Source: Peribacillus sp. ACCC06369
GTDB taxonomy: Bacteria; Bacillota; Bacilli; Bacillales; DSM-1321
Direction of reading: 5' to 3'
DNA length: 64,000 nt
NCBI RefSeq assembly: GCF_030348945.1
Contig: NZ_JAUCEN010000002.1
Location: 3,472,001-3,536,000 of the forward strand
Part shown: in pieces, positions 53,361-61,134 of the stretch
How positions within the stretch are numbered: position 1 is the first letter of the stretch
Layout of the letters: the number at the start of each line of letters is the position of its first letter
Program-made: the position numbers and the translations under genes
The notes under the pieces: generated by a model
The model's database searches: none
Seen by the model: the letters and a program-made list of their open reading frames with translations, nothing else
Told to the model about the DNA's origin: nothing

Positions 53361-54389
53361 TTAGCCCTTAGACTCAAGCGCGGAAAGACGTGCCTCGAGG
53401 TTAGCTAAATTCGCATGTAACTGAGCATTTTCAGCCATGAGTTTCTCGTTTAAACCTTGTATAGCAGCCAATGCTACCCCCTGTATATCTACGCTTGAAA
53501 TATGTTTATTATCATCTCCATTTAAACCGAAAGCGGCATGGAAATCCTGAGCAGTCGGACCAATGTGCCGCATACTGGACGGGTCCTCTTTAAACTTCCA
53601 AGACTGGATTGAAATGGTTGCTAATTTGTCAAGGACCTGGAGTGGGTTGACGCTCGAGAAATTTTCCTTAGAGTTCTTATCACTAGTGAGCGTAACCCCG
53701 CGTACCTTGACTTCACCATTATTAAGGACCCGGAAGACCTCGACATTTCTGTTATCAATGCCGCTGATGAGGTCTCCTGTACCCCGGTGATTGACGAACA
53801 AAGCTGGTGACTCCCCATGATGACTTCTAGCGCCAAGCGCGCCGTTCCAATTGCTCTCGGCATAGACACCAGTCCCTCTATCGCTCTTTCCTTCTACTCC
53901 ACTGTTAACTTGGCTATCACCAGAGACCCCAATGCCTTGTCGGCTCTTACCTAATACTCCATAACCAATTCCATCATTAGTTATTTGTTGGCCCAAAACA
54001 CCAACTCCTGCTCGGCTAATCCCTACTACACCTGTACCCTGACCTTTATGTTCACCCCAAACGCCAGCTCCTCCATTTGTGCTTGGAGTCTCTCCGTAGA
54101 CACCATTCCAGGTCTTGCTGACACCTACCACACCTGAGCCAATAGCCTCTCCATAAACACCAAATCCGCCAGTTGGACTTTTGCTGGCACCTACGACACC
54201 ATGCCAAGTTTCGCTCTCACCCCAGACACCAGTGCCTCTGCTTTTGCCGTGAACACCAACCCCTGCGGCGTCTGTTTGATTTGTGTTTTGTCCAAGAACA
54301 CCTGGGGTCCTCGGTTGGTCTGTAATACCTTCCACTTTTTCTCTAATTTGAAGCCCTCCTTTATTTTTACAGTTTTTATTAACATACAA
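53361..54389 (-). CDS. Gly-Val repeat protein with C-terminal peptidase S74 (tail-fibre chaperone) domain
   Basis: Up to 342 residues. Residues about 28-215 consist of about a dozen irregular repeats built on G-V-x-G-x-S (for example GVWGES, GVVGAS, GVYGEA, GVLGKS), suggesting a repetitive beta fold. The C-terminal domain (about 240-342) matches the S74 intramolecular chaperone: LTSDKNSKENFSSVNP, then HIGPTAQDFHAAFG and a terminal coiled coil (EKLMAENAQLHANLANLEAR). Such domains trimerise and cleave themselves off phage tail fibres. The start is uncertain: ATG 54389 has no ribosome site, while AAAGGAGGG lies just before an in-frame ATT about 15 codons later. Confidence 0.8.
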   Translation of the reverse strand: MYVNKNCKNKGGLQIREKVEGITDQPRTPGVLGQNTNQTDAAGVGVHGKSRGTGVWGESETWHGVVGASKSPTGGFGVYGEAIGSGVVGVSKTWNGVYGETPSTNGGAGVWGEHKGQGTGVVGISRAGVGVLGQQITNDGIGYGVLGKSRQGIGVSGDSQVNSGVEGKSDRGTGVYAESNWNGALGARSHHGESPALFVNHRGTGDLISGIDNRNVEVFRVLNNGEVKVRGVTLTSDKNSKENFSSVNPLQVLDKLATISIQSWKFKEDPSSMRHIGPTAQDFHAAFGLNGDDNKHISSVDIQGVALAAIQGLNEKLMAENAQLHANLANLEARLSALESKG

Positions 54390-55015
54390 GTTCTTGGTCA
54401 GGTAACGTATCTAACTTAAATTTGTTTCACAATCACATTCCAATATATTGAAAAAAAATTTTAAAAGAACTAAAAATCCAGCGTATACCAATTAATGTGT
54501 AAAAAGTAACACCTACTTTAGTGCTACTTTCGATAAATATTCCGCTAAATTTTTAATCGCCTCTGGTGATGGTGCATTTCTAATAATCACTTTAATTTCC
54601 TTCATTTCGATTCTCCCTCAAAACATTTAACGAGATTGTATTGAGAAGAATTAAAATGTAAGGTAAAACCGCAAATTTGTGGATAACTTTATTTTGATTA
54701 TTAATATCCAAAATAAATCGATGGTCTTATTTCATAATCTCGAGCTAAAGTAAACAAAATGTTTACAATATTCTAAATAAACGCTTGATTTCCGGCAATT
54801 TTGTGAAACATTAAAATTTTAGTTATCGAGATTTATACACTTCAATCTTTGCATGAACCAAGACGCTCCCTGAAAATTAAATAAAAGATGCCATAAAAAA
54901 AGTTAGGGAATCAGATATGGACTCCCTAGTAAAATTACAATTTTAGTAGAACCTATATTATCTATATCATAAATACAAAAAAAACCAATGCTCATGCACT
55001 GGTGCGTTTTGATGG
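54390..55015. other. Region holding one tiny gene, otherwise non-coding
   Basis: About 620 AT-rich bases. Apart from the 30-codon gene at 54513-54605 no frame is supported. A weak dyad near 54900-54930 (AGGGAATC ... GACTCCCT) may end that transcript's neighbour. Confidence 0.4.
54513..54605 (-). CDS. Very small protein (30 residues)
   Basis: Reads MKEIKVIIRNAPSPEAIKNL with a short amphipathic end (AEYLSKVALK). The ATG at 54605 has GAGGGAG eight bases upstream, an excellent ribosome site. Codon pattern and helix periodicity look protein-like. I recall similar KVIIRNxPSPEA peptides in Bacillus phages and plasmids but cannot name a family. Function unknown. Confidence 0.6.
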   Translation of the reverse strand: MKEIKVIIRNAPSPEAIKNLAEYLSKVALK

Positions 55016-55318
55016 TTATTGTACATACATAACATTTTGAATTACTGTTTTAACATGTCTTGGTGTACTTGAACCAAAATGAATATTAAAACCTTTTTTA
55101 TCACATCTAACGGTTGTCATTGATATTGACATATCATAAATCTGAAATAGGAAATAAGGCTCACCATTTTCATCGGTTTTTTCTTCAAACTCAATGTAAT
55201 CCACAGATTCATCTTCTTCAAATGCGTCATCGAGTTCAGAAAGTTTCCACTCAACCAAACGCAACAAATCTTTACCTTGAATAATAACCGATTCTTTGTC
55301 TTCAATAATACATACCAT
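55016..55318 (-). CDS. Acidic hypothetical protein
   Basis: 100-residue acidic protein (notably DDAFEEDESVDYIEFEEKTD, about 30-49) with a beta-rich C-terminal half (GFNIHFGSSTPRHVKTVIQN). The ATG at 55318 follows GGAGGTAA. No family recognised. The acidity could mark a DNA-mimic type protein, but that is speculation. Confidence 0.6.
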   Translation of the reverse strand: MVCIIEDKESVIIQGKDLLRLVEWKLSELDDAFEEDESVDYIEFEEKTDENGEPYFLFQIYDMSISMTTVRCDKKGFNIHFGSSTPRHVKTVIQNVMYVQ

Positions 55319-55668
55319 CTTGCATTACCTCCGTAAAATAGTTTGTCTTGTCTTATGCAATTGGAGGATTTTATGTAATTTTCAAAAAATATCCATCAGT
55401 TCAGGGGAGAACTGATGGAGACGAAACTTAAACGCTATCATAATCGCTTGTTTCCGCAAGTATTATACAATGTAGATAAAATAAACAGTCGTCCAAAGAG
55501 ACGAACACTGGAGCGAGTCGCCATGACAAGCAACTCAATAAAGTAATATTATCACGATAGGCGAACAATGTCTATCATTTTTTTGCTTTTTTTGAATATT
55601 TTTCATTGAATAACGAACTATATTGACTTTTGTAAATAAGTTTGTTCGTATTTTTTGAATATTAATAT
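55319..55668 (-). other. Intergenic region with a terminator hairpin
   Basis: About 350 bases. At 55393-55418 the perfect stem CCATCAGTTC / GAACTGATGG (six-base loop) followed on the minus strand by ATATTTTTT looks like the terminator of the 55669-56373 gene, although it lies 250 bases downstream. No gene seen. Confidence 0.55.
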
Positions 55669-56373
55669 TCAATCCCATAAATTGGAATCATCTATAAATG
55701 TATTAATAGAATAATAATCAACTTCTTCGCCTTCTGCCATAAAATCAAGTAATTCTTGTAAACTGTCCCATTCCTGTAAAATATCAGCAAAATAAACAAC
55801 ATCATCTTTTACAAAAGTAGCACAGGTATGTTTTTCAGTAGTCCAAACGTTGACTTCCACGTTTAATGCTTTTGATATTAAAGCAGCAGTGAACTGATTA
55901 ATCCAATGACAACCATGAATGAATTGATACCATTCTATCGTGCTTTCTTTGGGAGCGTGTTTGTCCCAATATTTTCTTTCCAATAGTTGATACTCTTCTG
56001 TTCCGTTCAGTTCATACCAGAAATCAACTTCATCTTCATCATCTTCATCTTCATCTTCATCTTCATCACCATAAAGTTTTTGGTACAATTCCTTTTGCTC
56101 TTTTTGAAAATCTTCATCTTCTTCATATGCTTCTATGATTTTCATGTCCCAATAGTCAGTATGAGTGTATTCCCAAGGTGCATTACCTGGCATCCACGTT
56201 TCACATCTATATGAATACTGTTCGGAAAATTCCGTCATTGCGCTGTTGAGAACTGCCTGTACATCTTTATCATTTAAATATGGTTTTAATAAATGCCAGT
56301 TATCACGAACGGAATATAGTTTTTCTTGTAGTTCAATTTCTTCCTCGATTTGCGGTGCTAATGTAGTTGTCAT
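55669..56373 (-). CDS. Acidic protein with a Glu/Asp repeat tract
   Basis: 234-residue protein. A central tract of alternating Asp and Glu (around residues 110-125) is encoded by tandem GATGAA hexamers (plus-strand TTCATC repeats, about 56034-56071). Flanking regions are rich in Trp, Tyr and acidic residues. The N-terminal part is helical (TLAPQIEEEIELQEKLYS). The C-terminal half (about 135-234) looks globular: STIEWYQFIHGCHWINQFTA and VEVNVWTTEKHTCATFVKDD. No family recognised. The ATG at 56373 follows GGAGG; 18 upstream in-frame codons lack a ribosome site. Confidence 0.65.
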   Translation of the reverse strand: MTTTLAPQIEEEIELQEKLYSVRDNWHLLKPYLNDKDVQAVLNSAMTEFSEQYSYRCETWMPGNAPWEYTHTDYWDMKIIEAYEEDEDFQKEQKELYQKLYGDEDEDEDEDDEDEVDFWYELNGTEEYQLLERKYWDKHAPKESTIEWYQFIHGCHWINQFTAALISKALNVEVNVWTTEKHTCATFVKDDVVYFADILQEWDSLQELLDFMAEGEEVDYYSINTFIDDSNLWD

Positions 56374-56605
56374 AATGTAATGCCTCCATGTTTTGTTGTT
56401 AATTACATTATATTGAACAGATTTCATTCGGTAGGAAGCACCGATGAATTTGTCCGTAAACCAAAAAAGAATTGCACCCTTGGTAAAGGATGCAACTTGA
56501 AGTTGTTGAAAGTGTGCTTTGTTCCGTCAAAGCAAATGAGTAGGCGTTTGTTCGCCTCCTTCCTGAGAAAGACCATTTCCGTGGCCATATACTATTAATA
56601 AAATA

Positions 56606-56632
56606 ACCACCTTGCGATTAAACAAGGTGGAA
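56606..56632 (-). terminator. Hairpin after the 56639-56845 gene
   Basis: CCACCTTG / CAAGGTGG stem with a nine-base loop and TTATTTTATT on the minus strand, just past the stop. Confidence 0.75.
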
Positions 56633-56638
56633 TGCTGT

Positions 56639-56845
56639 TTACTGCGGAAATTTAACATTCACTGGTCGTTTAGGATTGGTTTCCCAACCGACAAACGGAA
56701 TCGCCCAACCTTTAGCGATGTAGTCATTTGCTACTGTATCTGCCAAATCGTGGACGTAAGAATAAGCGTAACTAAGTCCGGCTGGTCCTTGGTTGTATGT
56801 CATAATGCTAACCGATGTAATGAATACTACTTTCATATTTGCCAT
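56639..56845 (-). CDS. Small hypothetical protein
   Basis: 68-residue protein, MANMKVVFITSVSIMTYNQG, with a hydrophobic N-terminal strand and an ending rich in Pro and aromatic residues (AIPFVGWETNPKRPVNV). The ATG at 56845 has AAGGAGAT upstream. The frame stays open to 57058, but that extension runs through tandem repeats. No family recognised. Confidence 0.6.
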   Translation of the reverse strand: MANMKVVFITSVSIMTYNQGPAGLSYAYSYVHDLADTVANDYIAKGWAIPFVGWETNPKRPVNVKFPQ

Positions 56846-57165
56846 GGTTATATATCTCCTTCCTGAGTTGATGTACAGTTGCTTCATCAAAATGACGATA
56901 TTTTTGATGCTTTTTGATAGTTTTTGATGTACTTTTGATGCCTTTTCGATAGGTTTCTGACGTACATTTACGTTAAATGCTCGTATAATCCATACGATTT
57001 GCTTAATCCCAAACTGAAAGTGCGAATCAAACAGGATAGGAATGCAACAGAAACCCATTGGTAGTGCGGTTTCTAAAAATCGGTTTTTTTTTGAAGGGGA
57101 TTAACAAGACTAGAGGGTGACGAACAAGGAAAAAATTTTTCCCCGTAATTTAGATTTGGCACCTT
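56846..57165. other. Control region with phased repeats upstream of the 56845 gene
   Basis: About 320 bases. Contains the TTTTGAT repeat cluster described separately and, at 57080-57160, G/A-rich sequence near the end of the terS-like gene (GACTAGAGGGTGACGAACAAGG) where a packaging site could lie. No gene is supported. Confidence 0.45.
56902..56950 (-). repeat. Five phased TTTTGAT repeats
   Basis: On the plus strand TTTTGAT occurs at 56902, 56912, 56922 and 56933, then TTTTCGAT at 56943. Spacings are 10, 10, 11 and 10 bases, one DNA turn each, so all face the same side of the helix. They end about 60 bases upstream of the minus-strand gene starting at 56845. Operator or replication iteron are both possible. 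Confidence 0.7.
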
Positions 57166-57690
57166 TCATCCCCAATCACCAGTTTCATCTTCTTTTTTCA
57201 TGTCTGCCAATAGTTGAAGAATTGGATTGACTTCTTTCGGTTGATTGTCCTTTTCCATTTGCTCTAATTTTTTCTCTTCAATCATCACTTTCGCCATATC
57301 ATTGGCAAGTCTGAATCGTTGAGATAACGGAATACACAATTGACTCATGTGTTGGCTGATTTGTTTATCAATCGCAATCATGCGTTTTTCGAAGTCCGAA
57401 GCACGCTCATCAGTTATGTCAAACTCGTTGTGTGCTTGTTTCAATTTCGTCCACATATGCAAATACTGTGAGAGCAAATTCAATGATTCCGAGTCGTTTT
57501 CTGTGTAATTGTCATTTCGTTTCCTTAGTTTGAAGAATATTTTCCGTTCTTCGCTATTCAATATTGACGATGCTTTGGGACTGGTTTGATTCGTCACCAC
57601 TTCGGCTTCAGCCTGTTGCCGAGCAGATATTTCAGCCTTAGAAACTTTACGTTGTAGTTGATTCGTGCTCGTTCTTACACCTCTAGCCAT
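57166..57690 (-). CDS. Phage terminase small subunit-like protein (P27-type)
   Basis: 174-residue, mainly helical protein resembling P27-family small terminase subunits. A basic N-terminus (MARGVRTSTNQLQRKVSKAE) is followed by a helical core with a typical QYLHMWTKLKQAHNEFDI segment and SQLCIPLSQRFRLANDMAKV. TerS recognises the packaging site on phage DNA and recruits the large subunit. The ATG at 57690 follows AAAGGAGAA. The HNH gene immediately upstream is the usual companion. No large terminase follows within the window, which is unusual for a complete phage. Confidence 0.7.
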   Translation of the reverse strand: MARGVRTSTNQLQRKVSKAEISARQQAEAEVVTNQTSPKASSILNSEERKIFFKLRKRNDNYTENDSESLNLLSQYLHMWTKLKQAHNEFDITDERASDFEKRMIAIDKQISQHMSQLCIPLSQRFRLANDMAKVMIEEKKLEQMEKDNQPKEVNPILQLLADMKKEDETGDWG

Positions 57691-57806
57691 ATTGATTCTC
57701 CTTTCTAAAAGTAAAGATGGGGAAATGGATTTTCGAACTTCTCCTACCCTCTTGTCTTGAATGTTACCTACATAAAAAAAACCCACCTACATTTAGATGG
57801 ATTTTC

Positions 57807-58202
57807 TTACAAAACGTATATGTCACCTATTTCTTTAGGTGTGAAATCAAAGTCCAACTGCTCTTTAGTTCCATATTCTGTATTGCATTGCTGACATAAT
57901 GTCACACAGTTGGTTGCTTCATAGGTCAACTCAGGGTATCTGATACGTGGTTTGATATGATGTACTTGTAATGTGAATCCTCTAATAAGATTGTATTTTG
58001 CCAAACAACGCTGACAATGAGCACCATCACGTTCAATTATTTGCTTCCTAAACTTTTTCCATTTAGTTGTTGTTAATTCTTTATTTTGCTCAATATCTTT
58101 CTTTGGTCTGCGCTGTGTCCTCCACGCACATTTACAGTTCATCACTGAACCTTCTACCATTGTGTTGCAATAATCGCATATTGTTACTCTTCTACCGCCC
58201 AT
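57807..58202 (-). CDS. HNH endonuclease
   Basis: 131-residue HNH nuclease of the type found beside phage terminases. A CxxC pair (TICDYCNTM) and a second zinc or Cys pair (CQRC ... CQQC) frame the HNH core LQVHHIKPRIRYPELTYEATNCVTLCQQCN. The ATG at 58202 has AAAGGAG nine bases upstream; ATG 58208 is an alternative two codons earlier. Such nucleases assist terminase-dependent packaging. Confidence 0.82.
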   Translation of the reverse strand: MGGRRVTICDYCNTMVEGSVMNCKCAWRTQRRPKKDIEQNKELTTTKWKKFRKQIIERDGAHCQRCLAKYNLIRGFTLQVHHIKPRIRYPELTYEATNCVTLCQQCNTEYGTKEQLDFDFTPKEIGDIYVL

Positions 58203-58313
58203 TATCATCTTCTCCTTTAATTTCGATAATTTCCAAACGCTTGTCTTCATAAATGCTTTTCTTTGGTTTGATTGTTAGACCACTAATTATTTGAATATTT
58301 ATATTCAATTTCA

Positions 58314-58547
58314 TCAATAATCACCAATTTGTTCTAATGCGGTTAATTGTCGTTCGGTCTGCTCTACAGACCCCTTACGGTTCTGCCTTTTGATTTGTGC
58401 TTGTTTCCTAGCATCAGCCCTGATTTGTGCTGTGGGACTAACATCGTAACCAAGTTCTTTTGCTTTCTCCGCCTCAATCTCATATTCTTTAAAATCTTCT
58501 ATTGGTAATCGGAAACGGATTTCCACGTATTTCTTTTCATCAGCCAT
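58314..58547 (-). CDS. Small charged hypothetical protein
   Basis: 77-residue protein, MADEKKYVEIRFRLPIEDFK then a strongly charged helical remainder (QIRADARKQAQIKRQNRKGS). The short beta-strand opening followed by helices resembles ribbon-helix-helix regulators, but the match is weak. The ATG at 58547 follows AAGGAGG. Three phased 10-base repeats lie directly upstream. Confidence 0.6.
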   Translation of the reverse strand: MADEKKYVEIRFRLPIEDFKEYEIEAEKAKELGYDVSPTAQIRADARKQAQIKRQNRKGSVEQTERQLTALEQIGDY

Positions 58548-58580
58548 ATTAATGTACCTCCTTGTGTCTAATAAAGTGTA

Positions 58581-58610
58581 ATCACGCCTGATAGCGTCTG
58601 ATTGCGCCTC
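58581..58610 (-). repeat. Three tandem 10-bp repeats upstream of the 58547 gene
   Basis: ATCACGCCTG, ATAGCGTCTG and ATTGCGCCTC follow each other without a gap (pattern AT, two variable bases, CGYCTS). The 10-base period places each unit on the same helix face, 34 bases before the start codon. Looks like an operator array. Confidence 0.65.
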
Positions 58611-58733
58611 ATAGTATATATACAGTTCTTACCTACTTTGTAAGGCGTTTCTAAACGATTTCGGCATCTTTTTTGAGGTACAAAAGAACCTATTTTTCTA
58701 AAAAGAAAGGACGAGCATCAGCCCGTCCCGTTT

Positions 58734-60068
58734 TCATATTTCAAAGTCCGCCCACCGTTTTAACAAAGTCCTCATTCGTTCTGCAGGTATATAACAATTC
58801 ATTTCTTCATCGTTACGGATACAACCTCGGAACAAGAACTGGATTAAATCCGATACCGCCAATCTATCTTCGTCCACTTCAATCCCATATTCACGAAAGA
58901 AATTCTTTTCTAATGGATTAACAAACCGATTATAAACGTATGCCATACTCGTACAGTTTCCATATGAATTTGTTGCCCTGGCATTAAGTGCAACAAAATT
59001 ATCACTGGAACGGTCATTATTCTTGTTCCATTTACATTTTGCATTTTTCAGAGTCGGAGCAAAATCCGATATTGTCGTCCAAAAGATGTATTCGTTTTCG
59101 GTTGGTATCACTTGCCTGAAATAATTCCGCAGATTATTGTTCAATTGCTTTAAATCTTTTGGGGATGCAGTGTATCGAAACCATGTTGATGATAATTGAT
59201 AGTAACGCTGCTGATTCGTAAGTTTTTCACGAGAATCATAATTGGAGTTCAAAGGACTCTTTTTCCTATTGCTTTCATCATCCAAATATATATTTAATTT
59301 TTCATAGGTTTCTTTACGAGGTTCTTTGGTTGGGTCATAATCAATCAATTCATAATGACCGTCAGTGTTTTTTACGCTGTGCTTCTTGAACTTAATATCG
59401 TTCGCCATGTAGTATCTACACTGAGTTTGACCATCGAACATATATGTTAAAACATAAACTTCATCGAATGCTTCAAATGCTCGGGTATTCATTGTCCAAA
59501 ACATGGCGATTCCATTTTGAAGGATTAAATTATCACTCTCGGCCAAAATCTTCATATCGGAAAATTTACCAGTGTAATCATCATCCAGCCATATAACTTT
59601 GTCATTCTCACCAATTTCGATGGTGCCTTGACCTATTAACATTTGAATATCACTCTTGGTGATATCGTATTTTTCCAGAACACTGGCGACTTCATCCATA
59701 ATCAATGTGTAACCTTTTCCCTCGATAACATCCAAAATATCCAAATCAAGTTTTTTGAACAGTTCATGAGTAGTTGCCACTGATTTTCCAAGTGTTATTA
59801 ACGCTTCGAAACTCTTAATTTTGGTTCCTTTGACTTCTGGTTCAAAAAAATCAATATCAGTTGCTTCCCGTATACGCTCTACTTCCTTCAAAAATGGAGT
59901 CACATATATGTATTTCAACGGTTCCCCTGAATCACCGAATGCCAATTTCCTTTTTTGTCCCACATTTTCATTTATTTGTTGGATAGCCCATGATGTCTTT
60001 CCTGCTCCACACATGGCATCCACTACATTTATAGTTTGAGTCATATTAAATCCAGTTATTTTTCTCAT
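58734..60068 (-). CDS. P-loop NTPase / superfamily 2 helicase-like phage protein
   Basis: 444-residue protein with Walker A VVDAMCGAGKTSWAIQQ (about 13-29), a motif-Ia-like YIYVTPFLKEVERI, Walker B YTLIMDEVASVLEKYD, and a later segment WTMNTRAFEAFDEVYVLTY resembling SF2 helicase motif III to IV spacing. Similar proteins occur in phages and in origin-binding (herpes UL9-like) helicases. Likely a replication helicase or NTPase. The ATG at 60068 (MRKITGFN) follows TGGAGG; the frame is open 21 codons more without a ribosome site. Confidence 0.65.
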   Translation of the reverse strand: MRKITGFNMTQTINVVDAMCGAGKTSWAIQQINENVGQKRKLAFGDSGEPLKYIYVTPFLKEVERIREATDIDFFEPEVKGTKIKSFEALITLGKSVATTHELFKKLDLDILDVIEGKGYTLIMDEVASVLEKYDITKSDIQMLIGQGTIEIGENDKVIWLDDDYTGKFSDMKILAESDNLILQNGIAMFWTMNTRAFEAFDEVYVLTYMFDGQTQCRYYMANDIKFKKHSVKNTDGHYELIDYDPTKEPRKETYEKLNIYLDDESNRKKSPLNSNYDSREKLTNQQRYYQLSSTWFRYTASPKDLKQLNNNLRNYFRQVIPTENEYIFWTTISDFAPTLKNAKCKWNKNNDRSSDNFVALNARATNSYGNCTSMAYVYNRFVNPLEKNFFREYGIEVDEDRLAVSDLIQFLFRGCIRNDEEMNCYIPAERMRTLLKRWADFEI

Positions 60069-60137
60069 GATTTGCCTCCAAATTGTTTTTGTACCGTCAT
60101 TGTATTGAATACATCTGCAATCCGTAGGCAAGCCAAT

Positions 60138-60432
60138 AAATATTTTTATGAAAATGAATATATCCGCACAAAAAGTGTGCCAGCAACGCTTAGAAACCCA
60201 TTCATACCAACGTTAGTTCGAGGTCCTCTTTAAAAAGAAATAGTGTATTTGTGCCAGAAGAAAACCGACCCCATCAGGGGAAGGCATTGCGCTGTAGTGA
60301 ACGCAGTGAACGTAAGCAAGGAAGCACGCTAGTGATTCCCTCAATTATTTTAGGTTCGCAACAAGTTGCTCCCTGCGCTTAGAACACTGCGTGTTCAGAC
60401 TGCTCAACGGTTTCCCTTCGGGGTGTTTTCAC
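60138..60432. other. Non-coding, structured region, possible origin or small RNA
   Basis: About 300 bases, locally GC-richer than the surroundings (60240-60430). It contains the repeated word GAACG in GTAGTGAACGCAGTGAACGT and dyads such as CCCTTCGGGG. No gene on either strand is credible. It lies upstream of the P-loop NTPase gene, so a replication origin or regulatory RNA is conceivable. Confidence 0.4.
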
Positions 60433-60468
60433 GAAAAAACGCTTGCCCATATAATAGGACAAACGTTA
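60433..60468 (-). terminator. Terminator of the two small genes at 60474-60801
   Basis: AACGTTTGTCC / GGGCAAGCGTT (two G-U pairs) with eight-base loop, then TTTTTT on the minus strand, right after the stop at 60474. Confidence 0.75.
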
Positions 60469-60473
60469 ATGAT

Positions 60474-60677
60474 TCATTGCTTTTCTTTCTTTTGTTTTTT
60501 CTCCATTATGTGCAGGATGACTGTACAAATCAGCATGTAGCCCGTCAATGATATCCAATAGTAAATTGGAAAATCATCGTTTCCACTCGATGACCATGCC
60601 CATATGCCGAATATCAAATATGGCATGAACAATAAGAATCGGAGTTTCCATAGGTATGTTCCCCATTTACTCTTCAT
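60474..60677 (-). CDS. Small membrane protein
   Basis: 67-residue protein with two TM segments (about 9-26 and 39-57: RFLLFMPYLIFGIWAWSS, WISLTGYMLICTVILHI) and a Lys-rich tail. Its ATG at 60677 lies 11 bases inside the preceding small gene, so it is probably translationally coupled. Function unknown. Confidence 0.6.
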   Translation of the reverse strand: MKSKWGTYLWKLRFLLFMPYLIFGIWAWSSSGNDDFPIYYWISLTGYMLICTVILHIMEKKQKKEKQ

Positions 60678-60801
60678 GAATCAGCACATCCAATACTTGA
60701 GCGAGATTGAAATCCTTCTCGGCAATCGCATTAATTAAACTTTGACAATTCAAAACTTCTGCTAATAATTGTAAATCCGTTGTCACTCCTGACTGTCCCA
60801 T
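60667..60801 (-). CDS. Very small protein (44 residues)
   Basis: Reads MGQSGVTTDLQLLAEVLNCQ then SLINAIAEKDFNLAQVLDVL, a predicted helical peptide. The ATG at 60801 has a strong AAAGGAGGA upstream. It overlaps the following gene by 11 bases. A palindrome shared with 61540-61570 lies immediately upstream. Confidence 0.6.
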   Translation of the reverse strand: MGQSGVTTDLQLLAEVLNCQSLINAIAEKDFNLAQVLDVLIHEE

Positions 60802-60816
60802 ATAATTCCTCCTTTA

Positions 60817-60845
60817 TCATCTCCCCATAATTGGGGACATCTAAC
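60817..60845. promoter_or_regulatory. Palindromic element-specific motif, copy 1
   Basis: TCATCTCCCCATAATTGGGG followed by ACATCTAA. The palindromic centre CCCCATAATTGGGG (one central mismatch) is flanked by CATCT on both sides. A related copy lies at 61539-61568. It sits just upstream of the start of the minus-strand gene at 60801. Confidence 0.6.
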
Positions 60846-61134
60846 TGAATGCCCATAAAACGCACATAGTCACGTTGTACAGCGTTTTAACACATTCTAT
60901 ACATAAACCCTTTCGAATATTATTAAAACATCGTGGCGGTACGTTTAAATGGGTCTTTTTCATTTAAAACGGATAAAAATAGATATACAAAACCAATATC
61001 CACCATCCTACCCACGCCAATCTTGGCAGTATTGGCCTATCATTGTATTTAGATTGACAGCATTTTCCCTGTAATTCATACTATTGTAGTAACATAAGTA
61101 TCAGAATATTTAGTATATTAGGGGGGCGAATGCC
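60846..61134 (+). promoter_or_regulatory. Divergent control region with a sigma-A promoter
   Basis: About 290 bases between minus- and plus-strand gene sets. On the plus strand TTGACA (61054-61059) and CATACT (61077-61082) are 17 bases apart, a good sigma-A promoter for the genes from 61135 onward. No other signal recognised. Confidence 0.6.

Noticed and set aside
56846..57058. Extending the 56639 gene to ATG 57058
   Set aside because: The extra part runs through phased repeats and a strong ribosome site exists at 56845.
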